Source: Cliona cf. orientalis
Lineage: Eukaryota; Porifera; Demospongiae; Clionaida; Clionaidae
Assembly (NCBI GenBank): GCA_963930775.1
Contig: OZ005707.1
Location: forward strand, 1,364,001 to 1,428,000
Direction: 5' to 3'
Length of the DNA stretch: 64,000 nt
The notes beneath the pieces are model-generated. The model did not search any database, was not told the DNA's origin, and saw only the letters and a list, made by a program, of their open reading frames with translations. Positions 23,934 through 32,585 of the stretch are shown here, piece after piece. Position 1 is the stretch's first letter. Every line of letters begins with the position of its first letter. The translations under genes were made by a program, and so were the position numbers.

Positions 23934-24029
23934 GGAACAATCGTCATACATTACTTAATAGCTGGACAGTAATAATTATTGCGATACTTAAATTTTACAA
24001 TCAGGCATGCTTAAATATTATTGATGGTT

Positions 24030-24625
24030 AGTACTGTGATTTTGGACAATAATGTTGATTGCAATTGATATCGATTTTATCACAGATGCCAACAGCTCTC
24101 GGAGGAGGGGGGGCAGTATGAGTATAAAGTTCATTCCCAAGTTTTACAGATTGACTGCATGTTTTAAGTGCATGTGTGCTGCAGAATGCATAATATTATA
24201 ATATGGATGATCGAATGCCATGGAGAGCTGGACCAGTGCATGCATGGCTATAGTATACCTAGGCCTTGGTCTGTATGGCCAATCATGACATTGCCGTGCT
24301 TAATACATGGATGCATGTGGTTGATGGCCAGTAGCTGTATTTTTGTTGTCATTTTGAAACAGGATACTTACGTAACTCAAAAATTTAATGTTGTAATTCA
24401 CCCTCGTTTTGAGATACATTGTCATAAGATTAGTGTATGTGTGTGAAGCAGCAGGACATTAATGTCGTACTATTTTTTATTACTGCTGCTTTAAGTACAA
24501 AAATTATGCATACATGTGCATAATACTATGCATAAGGTATATACACACACTCACACACTATAATCATGAATCCATTACCGTAATGCACAACAGCTAGTGC
24601 ATGGGAGATCTAGACCAGCTATTTA
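24030..24625. repeat. Segment inverted relative to 38055-38590
   Basis: Read on the opposite strand, 38055-38590 matches this stretch. Shared runs include GGAGAGCTGGACCAGTGC, GGTCTGTATGGCCAATCATG and TTTGGACAATAATGT. It lies just downstream of Ig-E in this unit. No coding gene is seen. The inversion breakpoints are near 24625/38055 and 24020/38590. Confidence 0.8.
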
Positions 24626-24743
24626 ATAGGCGTAAATTGGAATGAATGTTCTATTACCTGCCGCCGCCAAAGAGTTGAGCTCAGACATTGGTGGTCAAAT
24701 TTAATGAGCATACTGTGGTTTCGATCAACAGGCTAATTAATTA

Positions 24744-24778
24744 CCTGCTCTGCAGCGTGTCCTCGGAACACCTGAGTC
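24744..24778 (-). pseudogene. 3' part of duplicated DIXDC1 exon 8, cut off by hAT insertion
   Basis: This matches the 3' (left-hand) end of DIXDC1 exon 8 at 41094-41128, including the splice donor. The remainder of the same exon copy lies on the far side of the transposon at 27714-27852. Exons 9-12 are missing from this unit, so it is not a functional gene. Confidence 0.85.
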
Positions 24779-25068
24779 CAGTGGCGGGCCCAGGAGGGGG
24801 CCAGGGGGGGCCTGTGCCCCCCCAGATAATCCTGATCATCACTGTACTGGTCTTTTGTAGTGATAATACTAGTAGACAACTCTAGCTAGCTAGATCATGT
24901 ACTGCATGCACTGCACGCTATAAACTGTCTAGTCAGCAACTATTTGGCCACACCTATTATGCAATTCCAATATTACGAATTTGTATAATTAGAGCAGCAC
25001 GTGTAAAACCAACAGTCCATACTATATATACATGTACATGAGCTATGTAACTAGCTGAGTCCGGCATC

Positions 25069-27498
25069 ATGAAACGGCGAGGAACTCAAAGAACCTTGTT
25101 CGATCTACCTGGTGCAACGCCAAAGAGATCTAGGCTATGCTTAGAAGACAACAGCAGAAATCAAGGTGGTGGCTGTCAGGATGATGATCATGGGGCCTCT
25201 TTGAACTCAGCATCTACTAGTATCGATACATCCACAGATCAAGAGAGGGCATCCACATCAACTGGTCAAGATACAGATACTAGTCACACTACTGATGGCC
25301 ATGTAACAGACGCCTCCATGAGTGAAGGTACCACTATAGTTACATCTCCTAATGATATTGCCAATACACGTGATTATGAGCCAGTTCGTCCTGTACTAAA
25401 ACAGTTTCCTAAGAGGATGATTAGTAGCAAACTTCGAGGCTTTAGCTCCCAGTGGTATGCACCATACCCTTTCGTAGAGTATTCAGTTCAAATGGATGCT
25501 GTCTTCTGCTATGCTTGCAGGCTTTTCCCTCCACCACTTGTCCATACTGAAGAAGTTTTTATTAAAACAGGCTTTAGAAACTGGAAAAAAATTGGAGAAA
25601 AGCTTCAGAAGCATGCACAGTCAGAGTTCCACAAGCATAGCATAGCATTATGGGGTGCTTACAAGCAGGTTAAAGCCCATGGTTCAATTGCCGAGCAACT
25701 TGACTCACAACTGTCAGCAGTGATCCAGTCAAACCGTAAATTTCTGAAGACGATTGCGCAGGTGGCCATTCTCTGTGCAAGACAGAATATGGCATTGAGA
25801 GGTCACAATGAGCAAGAAACATCTCAAAATAAAGGCAACTTTTTAGAGATTTTGGATCTTTTGGCTGCACACAGTGATGAATTTAAGAATCGATTGTCCA
25901 ATTCTCCAAGAAATTGCAAGTATACCTCGAATCATACCCAGAATGATATCTTGTTAGCTGCTTGTGACACCATTTTGGATCAAGTAGCAACAGAAGTTAA
26001 ACAAGCTGGTGTATTTGCTATAATGGCAGATGAGTGTAGAGATGTGAGCAGAATCGAACAGCTCTCTGTTTGTATTAGATACATAAATAATGGTTTGATA
26101 ACTGAACATTTTCTTGGATTCTCTGACATGCATGAACTTGATGCTGGTGCCATTACTGACAAGATTGTATCGATGCTTGATAAGCGTGGAATTAACATCA
26201 AACAGTGTATTGCTCAGTGCTATGACGGTGCATCGGTGATGAGTGGTAAGAGATCAGGTGTGCAGGCAAGGTTTCGAGAAATTGTTGGATCAGGTTGCAT
26301 TTACATTCACTGCTATGCTCATAGATTGAATCTAGTTGTAGTTGATACAGCACGTGGTATAAAAGAAGTTGACAATTTTTTTGGGCTAATGCAAGCAGTT
26401 TATAGTTTCTTTTCAGTCTCATCCCTTAGACATGGACGATTTATCAAAGCACAAAGGGACAAGGATATCAGGGTAATGGAAATACCCAGTCTCAGTGATA
26501 CTAGATGGGTGTGCCGTTTTGCAGCTGTTCAACTCTTTCTAAATCGTTTTGAGTGCTTAATTTTGGCACTAGAAACAATAATTGATGATTCTACTGATAG
26601 AGCAGAAGCTGCAGAAGCAGTTGGATTATCTGTACAGTTACAGGAGTTTAGTTTTCTATTCTTTTTGCAAGTTTTCAACTGTGTTCTTGGATTGACAAAG
26701 CCCTTGTCTGATACTCTACAAGCAAAGCAACTGAATTTGGCGACAGCTATTGACCTAGTCGATTCTACATGTAAGGCATTAAAGGAAAGACGTAGTGAGA
26801 AGTATTTTGAGGATGAAGTTTGGAAATTATCAGGGAGTTTAGCTGAGAATATGAATATAGATGTGACCACTCCATGTGCTAGAAAACGACTAAGTAGACC
26901 TCCTAAGGCATTGCAGGAGGGGGTGATAATGACACCCATTGGAGCTCGAGTAGCAGAAGAGAATGATTTTCCTACGCAGTTTTATAGGCAAAGGTACTAT
27001 GAAGTATTGGACAGGGTTGTCCATGAACTAGAACTACGATTTACTGATAATCGTAAGGTGATCCTCTCTGTTGCTTCATGTAATCCAAAGAATGATCATT
27101 TCTTCCGTCTTGATCATGTGCAACCCTTGGCTGAAGAAAGTGGCATTGATTTGATAAAATTAGCCCCACAACTAGATATAGCAAGGAACTTGTTAAGAAG
27201 CAAAGGAGTAGAAAGCATGGAGGACATTATGAAGGAACTCCTTCCGCTACAACATGGTTTTCCTGAAGTGTATCACCTGATAAAAGTTGCTATGACAATT
27301 CCTGTAACGTCTGCAACTGCAGAGCGTTCGTTCTCTGTTTTAAAACGTATTAAGACATATTTGAGAGCTACCATGGGACAAGAAAGACTTACCCATCTCG
27401 CAGTATTATCGATTGAAAGAGAACTGTCGAAAAATATTGACTTAGATTTAGTTATTGACAGATTTGATGCCATGCATCCACGTCGTTTGCAGCTTTAA
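25069..27498 (+). CDS. hAT transposase (TTF-type zinc finger, DUF4371-like, hAT dimerisation)
   Basis: A single-exon 809-residue frame. A polar N-terminal region (1-115) is followed by a TTF-type zinc-finger region at about 120-200 (QWYAPYPFVEYSV, VFCYACRLFP, KHAQSEFHKHS). The RNase H-like core carries the expected acidic residues: Asp321 in FAIMADECRD, Asp386 in QCYDGASVMSG and Glu752 in TSATAERSFSVLKR. The C415xxH418 motif in IHCYAHRLNL and the Trp in LSDTRWVCR are also present. The C-terminal 745-800 region is the hAT dimerisation domain. This is the ZMYM/TTF-like branch of hAT. Length and motifs look complete. The start at 25069 is the first ATG of the frame and lies 290 bp inside the left end. 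Confidence 0.95.
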   Translation: MKRRGTQRTLFDLPGATPKRSRLCLEDNSRNQGGGCQDDDHGASLNSASTSIDTSTDQERASTSTGQDTDTSHTTDGHVTDASMSEGTTIVTSPNDIANTRDYEPVRPVLKQFPKRMISSKLRGFSSQWYAPYPFVEYSVQMDAVFCYACRLFPPPLVHTEEVFIKTGFRNWKKIGEKLQKHAQSEFHKHSIALWGAYKQVKAHGSIAEQLDSQLSAVIQSNRKFLKTIAQVAILCARQNMALRGHNEQETSQNKGNFLEILDLLAAHSDEFKNRLSNSPRNCKYTSNHTQNDILLAACDTILDQVATEVKQAGVFAIMADECRDVSRIEQLSVCIRYINNGLITEHFLGFSDMHELDAGAITDKIVSMLDKRGINIKQCIAQCYDGASVMSGKRSGVQARFREIVGSGCIYIHCYAHRLNLVVVDTARGIKEVDNFFGLMQAVYSFFSVSSLRHGRFIKAQRDKDIRVMEIPSLSDTRWVCRFAAVQLFLNRFECLILALETIIDDSTDRAEAAEAVGLSVQLQEFSFLFFLQVFNCVLGLTKPLSDTLQAKQLNLATAIDLVDSTCKALKERRSEKYFEDEVWKLSGSLAENMNIDVTTPCARKRLSRPPKALQEGVIMTPIGARVAEENDFPTQFYRQRYYEVLDRVVHELELRFTDNRKVILSVASCNPKNDHFFRLDHVQPLAEESGIDLIKLAPQLDIARNLLRSKGVESMEDIMKELLPLQHGFPEVYHLIKVAMTIPVTSATAERSFSVLKRIKTYLRATMGQERLTHLAVLSIERELSKNIDLDLVIDRFDAMHPRRLQL

Positions 27499-27705
27499 AC
27501 TTGAAGAATAATCTATTGTTTAATTTTTGTCTAAAAATCTTACTGAATGTTATGCACTAGTCTATTTGCAATAATTTTGGCAGCGAAATTTGTATAAAAA
27601 TGGATGTGGCTAAAATTTGCACGCGCGCAAGCGCACGCAGTCTTACTCCTAACACTCCCAACAGGTCTAGGCCCCCCCACTGTCCAGCCTCTACACCCGC
27701 CACTG
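27499..27705. other. 3' non-coding part of the hAT element
   Basis: AT-rich after the stop codon, then a CG-rich stretch (GCACGCGCGCAAGCGCACGC near 27619) and the right terminal repeat. No second gene is present in the element. Confidence 0.8.
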
Positions 27706-27713
27706 CCTGAGTC

Positions 27714-27852
27714 TCTCTAGCTCCTCCCTCATCAGCTGCATCTCCACCTTCATCTCCAACTCACTCCTCTCCTTGTCCTCCACCTCTGTCTGGGCGCTCT
27801 CAACCATTTGCTGGTGCTCCTCAAGGCTACCACGAAACGACACAAGCTCATT
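27714..27852 (-). pseudogene. 5' part of duplicated DIXDC1 exon 8
   Basis: This is the larger part of the exon copy split by the hAT element. It still reads as a Glu-rich coiled coil (NELVSFRGSLEEHQQMVES) and keeps the splice acceptor. Substitutions relative to exon 8 are few, so the duplication is fairly young. It has no functional promoter or upstream exons 1-6. Confidence 0.85.
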
Positions 27853-28585
27853 CTGGGGATGAGGGGGTGAGCGTGTGGGGGGTGAGGGGATGAGGGGATG
27901 AGGGTGTGACGGGGTGAGGTTCAATGCTCGATTGATCAACCATGAGATCCTGATATTACCAGGCCCTTCTTGGTTCAAAGGGCGCAATTGACCAACTAAA
28001 CTCAGTTAGTATCCCATACAGTCACATACATGCACACAATCACAATATTATTATAATGTATTATGCCTGCCCACCAGTACAAAAACAACAGCCTTCCTTA
28101 GCAATCACATGTACATGACAGTGGTCGTTAATTGCGATGCTTTGTTTGCTCATTATAATATTATATAGGCTAACAACGTAATGGGCATCCCTGCTGGCTC
28201 GTGCAAGTGGATTAGCCCGGTTTAGCTCTCTAAGTAGAGGTGCCTAAAATAGAATCTTTGTGCAGGTCTTGAAGCAGGAGTACCAAAAGCAGAGAGTGCA
28301 GCTGGGTACTCCCACGGCAAAGAAACCACTTTGGCAAGCTATCTTTATGCATTGCATGCACTTGAGGGCTCAATTCTCAGGCTCCACTAGTCAGAGACTA
28401 AAGTGTGTAATATTGCTGTAGTATGCACATTATCTTCACACAGAACACAAGCTGTTTATCGCAAGCTTTGGATGTCCAGTGGGCATTTGGATTGGGGAGG
28501 GGGATCCTAGGGACCGTACCCCCGGCCTTCCCCACCAATGAGTAAACAAAAATTTATTAAGGACTGCATACAGTGCTTGTTTGTT

Positions 28586-28752
28586 GCATGTTGCATGTTG
28601 CACTCCCTCTCTACATCCCCTCTCTCCCACCCTCTCTTCCCCTCTCCCCTCCTCTCTCCCTCCCTCTCTCTCCTCTCTCTCTCTCTCTTCCTCTCTCTCT
28701 CTCTCTTTCTCTCCCTCCCTCTCCCACTCTCTCTCTCTCTCCCTCTCAACAT
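28586..28752. repeat. CT-rich simple repeat in duplicated DIXDC1 intron
   Basis: A pyrimidine-rich tract equivalent to 42209-42345 in the intact gene. On the minus strand it lies just downstream of the exon 7 copy. Open frames crossing it are low-complexity artefacts. Confidence 0.85.
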
Positions 28753-28758
28753 ACACAC

Positions 28759-28975
28759 CTCTAGCTCCTTGATAATGGATTCCTTTTGGAACAGCTGCTG
28801 GTGCAAGTTGACCCTCTGTGTGTCATTCTTGTACTCCTTGCGGTAGATCTCAACTCTTGATGGAAGTGATGAAAGTGTTTCTTTCCTCGACCATGTTGCG
28901 AAGGGCGGCACACTCGGAGTCCAGCTGCGTGTACTCGTCCTGAAGCTGAGCAAGCTGGTCTTGCAAAGCTACAAT
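28759..28975 (-). pseudogene. Duplicated DIXDC1 exon 7 with a 1-bp insertion
   Basis: At 217 nt it is one base longer than the 216-nt exon 7 at 42352-42567. The extra base near 28850 changes the frame and creates an immediate stop within what was FITSIKSEIYRK. Splice borders remain. With the split exon 8 copy it shows that block A1 carries a dead fragment of DIXDC1. Confidence 0.85.
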
Positions 28976-30327
28976 CTAGGGTGTGTGGGTGTGTGTGTAA
29001 GTGTGGGTGTGTGTGAGTGTGTGAGTGCATGTGTGACAGTGGGTGAGGGGTGAGGCGAAGATGAAGTGTGAGTGTGCATGAGTACTTACTCTAATGATCC
29101 AATCTAACGTAAGTATTTTTACAAGGTTTGCACATGTAGTGCATGTATATAGAGCGATTGAGAGAAAAACTCTTCTTTAATTTTTTCCCTGCATATTAAT
29201 TATTGGCTGCATTTGAGCACATGCATGCATGTGAGTTCGAGTGTGGGTAAATTTTTTTATGCATGTGATGTATACATGTACATGTACATGTATTTGCAAG
29301 CCTTTTATGGGCACATGTTACGATGATGATGTACATGTGCATGCACGTGCAGTGTTTCTGCAAGCAAATCATGCACGGGTGTTTATGTGGTGAAAAGATG
29401 GACTCCAGTAGTACTACGAATATTATACTGAATAAAATATTTAATTCCCTCTTTGGTTCATTCTTGCATGAAACTAAAATGTCTATAATATTATTGGTCA
29501 GGAGAACGCTAGCCATTGAAACAGAAGGGACAGTCCCACATAAACAAGAGAATGTCCTTTAAGGGCTGATTAGGGGGAGTGGCAAAGAGAGTCCCTCACC
29601 CCCTCCCTCCTCAGACTTTGTGGTACTTACATGACATTCCCTAAAGATTTCACAATAATTCATTCCCAGAGAACATTAGGCATACCATAAAATTATTATT
29701 ATAATTTATGTTGTCTGTCTCATAGGCATGGCTACATGTTCACATTCACTACCAAAATCAGTTCAAATGCTGGCATACAAAGTTATAAACCCTTCCACTT
29801 TGTGTTACACCAAGACTCCCTTTGAGAGCAGATCTGAACATTTCTTTATTAATTTTAATAATTGGGACCTGGCTCCAGCTCCAGTCATTGCACACATGGC
29901 CAATTATTATGCTATTCGAAGGCTCTGAGTTTTGTAGCTAATGACCACTAAGTGCTCTTGTTTGCAAACTGTTGCGTCTAGACTGAACGACTAATGGGAT
30001 AATTATTAATAAATATTATTAATATTATGCAAATCAGCTCTAGTCCCGGACACAAAACAAGCGGCTGTCACGTATATATGCAATTACAATTCTTTGAAGT
30101 ATACTACACCTAACTTATAAATTCTAGTTCTAGGAATAAACAACGTTACCCTTTAATAATAATAATTATCCTTTGGGGTAATTTTCAGGGAGTGAGGGAG
30201 GAGGGATGACTGTACATGCAGAACGTGCAGCTAGCCAGGGCCCAGGGGCTATTGTGGGGAGTGTACCAACTGCTAGTCATGCTTGTTAATTAATTATATT
30301 AAATGAAAGCAGGGATTAGCAATCAGA
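28976..30327. other. Duplicated DIXDC1 intron sequence, no gene
   Basis: Aligns with 42568-44120. It contains a short TG repeat (28979-29040), palindromic ACATGT repeats (29275-29295) and AT-rich sequence. The TG repeat is much shorter than in block A2. Open frames here show no domain. Confidence 0.75.
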
Positions 30328-30417
30328 CAGTTCAGAGAATTTCAACAGAGCCTGGTCAAGTGCTCCAGTTCAGTGTATTATTCATCAGTTGTGATGGTGT
30401 TCAATTATAATATTATA

Positions 30418-30592
30418 TCTTCTATCTAGAAATTTTGGTTTGGGGTGAAAGGGGGCGTGGCACTTTCACGCACAGTCCCCTCCTCCAAACCATTAATTGG
30501 TATTTGTGGGTTATAGGTGTAACATAGTGGGTGCTTTGGGGGGAGGGGGGGGGAAGCTTCCCCCCTGCCCCCCATAGATAGAACCCTGATCT
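30418..30592. mobile_element. Probable short insertion in the T3 copy
   Basis: This interrupts the alignment with the T3 exon, which continues ATCTTTGTTGAGATT on both sides. The insert is G/C-stacked (GGGGGAAGCTTCCCCCC core) and bounded by TCTATCTAGAA on the left and TAGATAGAACC on the right, which are nearly inverted. No coding potential. Family unknown. Confidence 0.5.
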
Positions 30593-30755
30593 TTGTTGAG
30601 ATTCTTAATATAGCTAAACCTAATCATGATCGCCAGTTTTCTACAATGTCATGACTTAGCAATGCTTTGCTTTTTTATTTGCTTTACTGTAGTAGTACCA
30701 ACATGAAATTGATGATAATCATCATAATATGACTGCCTGCAATTGTAGTACACGG

Positions 30756-30942
30756 TATTATTATTGATAGCTACAAGCTAGATCTTGTTACACCAATCTG
30801 GCATTATTTCTCTCAAATGAAAAATAATAATTCATCATAATAATTCATCATAATGCATTATGATGAATTATTATTTTTCATTTGAGAGAAATAATGCCAG
30901 ATTGGTGTAACAAGATCTAGCTTGTAGCTATCAATAATAATA
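30756..30942. mobile_element. Foldback palindrome, about 80-bp arms
   Basis: The left arm (TATTATTATTGATAGCTACA inward) and right arm are reverse complements over roughly 80 bp, centred on ATGCAT at 30853-30858. One extra 15-bp repeat unit in the left arm is the only sizable mismatch. This is typical of a MITE or foldback element and predicts a long hairpin. A 16-bp direct repeat, TTGTAGTACACGGTAT, lies at 30743-30758 and 30977-30992. Confidence 0.75.
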
Positions 30943-31354
30943 TTATGACTACCCAATCAAGAAGTTCTCTGAAACGTTGTAGTACACGGTATCATGAAGT
31001 CTGATATCAGTGAGGCACACAGCTTGGATGCTCTGAACTTGTTATTGGGGCTTTTCTTCGTTGTCATATTTTTGACAGTTTCGCTGATTGTGCACTTCAT
31101 GATCAGATATGGCTTTGGTGGTGTCAGAAATAGACTGGCAAACCTGTTACGTTACTTGATTATCTTCCTATTCATTGTCAGCATAGTTATGGGAATTGGT
31201 GATGCCACATATTCTGTTTACATTGCCAGTCAAGTGTATAGGGTCAAGTCAACTGCTCAAATTTGGTGTAGTATTCTTCATTTGTATCAACTGTGATTGC
31301 TTTCAATTTTATTTTTGTCGAGATTGGCTTAACTATTTTCTTATATATTTTATT

Positions 31355-32585
31355 TTATTAACAGCCACATTTTTGCATACTGTGCAAGGATGACAAATTT
31401 TGCATTTAACATCTGTGGGCTCATTGTGCAAGTACATTTATAGAGGTACCCAAAATTTCAAAGGGTCATACAGACTCCACGCGATTTAGAAGCCCTCGGA
31501 GCTCTATAGATCGAAGCTTCGTTTTGATTTGATCCGGATTCTACTTAATATAATAAGCACATTATTATTACAGTAGGACATGATTCATTGAAGCATGCAT
31601 GCAGGGTCTAGTAAATGGAATTCCTTGCATGGACTACAGCTGACCATGGTGATGGCATGGGTGGTGCTCCTTGTTCCGTAACAATACATGAATGCATAAA
31701 ATAATATTGTGGCTCGTACATGTAGTGGGTTAGTTGCTATTATTATGGCTAGCTATAATACTGGACATTAATTAAAAGGAACAGACTGGGTGCATGTTGT
31801 AGGAAATCACAACACTATGCACTGTCTAGCTACTATAGCTCCAGTGCCACTGACATCACTCTTAAATTTAATTATCAGGAGTGACAGGGAAAAATCTAGA
31901 TCTAGCTGTTATCAGTGCATGATACTGCTATATATAATTATATCTCCAAGTTAGCCATGCAAGCTACGTATCTGCATGGGCCAGAGTATTCAAAATCCAG
32001 ACCTGAGAAAAAATTTAAACAGGCAATTGCAAGAACATAATATTGTGGTATAGCTATAATATTGTGTGTAGTCATAATAAACGTATCACTGATGGTCAGT
32101 GATCATATTAAGATAATACCAGTAATATTATATGTGCATGCACCCAGACATTGTTACACCGATTATTCGGATAGAACTACAAGCGTCTATAATTGTTATA
32201 ATTGGAGTGGTATAGCTAACAAACATGTGACACTGATGGCCTGAGCTGCATGGTGTCATTCATAGGATGGGAATCTGACATGCACTAATTATATATAGAC
32301 ATCTGCACATGTCAATATCATACTTGTGGCTTCTTTTCTCATTGCTTTGAGTGTCAGCTAGATAATAGATATTAAATTCTCAAGATTGTCTACTCCACAT
32401 TAAGATTATGAATGCATGGATTACGTATATTATCAGATGCACGTAATATGAAATTGACTGCAAATAATATACATAGCTAGCTACTGCCTTTTCCTACTTA
32501 GGCCAGACCACATTGTTGATTAGCAAGCACTAGTCTTATAAAAATCTTAGTCTTGTTTATGTGCCTTCTTTTCTTTCTTTTTCTC
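31355..32585. other. Intergenic, duplicate of 15262-16800 region
   Basis: No gene is supported. The sequence tracks block B1 with scattered indels but lacks the G/C-stacked inserts and 49-bp G run found there. Confidence 0.7.

Larger units (their letters stand above)
24779..27705 (+). mobile_element. Complete hAT DNA transposon
   Basis: The element is 2927 bp. Its left end begins CAGTGGCGGGCCCAGG and its right end, read inward on the other strand, begins CAGTGGCGGGTGTAGAG. CCTGAGTC lies immediately outside both ends (24771-24778 and 27706-27713), a perfect 8-bp target duplication as expected for hAT. The interior holds one uninterrupted 809-codon transposase frame. G/C-rich subterminal hairpins lie at 24795-24823 and 27670-27683. 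The equivalent exon in block A2 has no insertion, so the element arrived after the large duplication or segregated with one copy. Perfect duplications and an open frame suggest recent activity. Confidence 0.93.
24670..30327. repeat. Duplication block A1 (pairs with 41010-44120), interrupted by a hAT element
   Basis: Without the hAT element (24779-27705) this stretch aligns with 41010-44120: DIXDC1 exons 8 and 7, the CT-rich intron, TG repeats and the following 1.4 kb. Orientation is the same. The right edge joins directly to block B2, giving the order B1-A1-B2-A2 expected from one tandem duplication. Confidence 0.85.
30328..31354 (+). pseudogene. Decayed copies of T3 and T4 last exons
   Basis: From 30328 a piece of the T3 last exon (FREFQQSLVKCSSS region) is followed by inserted repeat DNA. 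From 30994 the T4 last exon resumes as MKSDISEAHSLDALNLLLG and runs through three helices. Exons 1 and 2 are absent, the residues around EEC are missing, and a 25-bp deletion in the loop before the VNCS site shifts the frame (SQVYRVKSTAQIW). No functional protein is expected. Confidence 0.8.

Noticed and set aside
26529-26939. 136-residue minus-strand frame inside the hAT transposase
   Set aside because: Antisense shadow of a well-supported 809-codon coding frame.
28436-28953. Arg/Glu-rich minus-strand frames of 106 and 148 residues
   Set aside because: Artefacts of the GA/CT simple repeat in the duplicated DIXDC1 intron.
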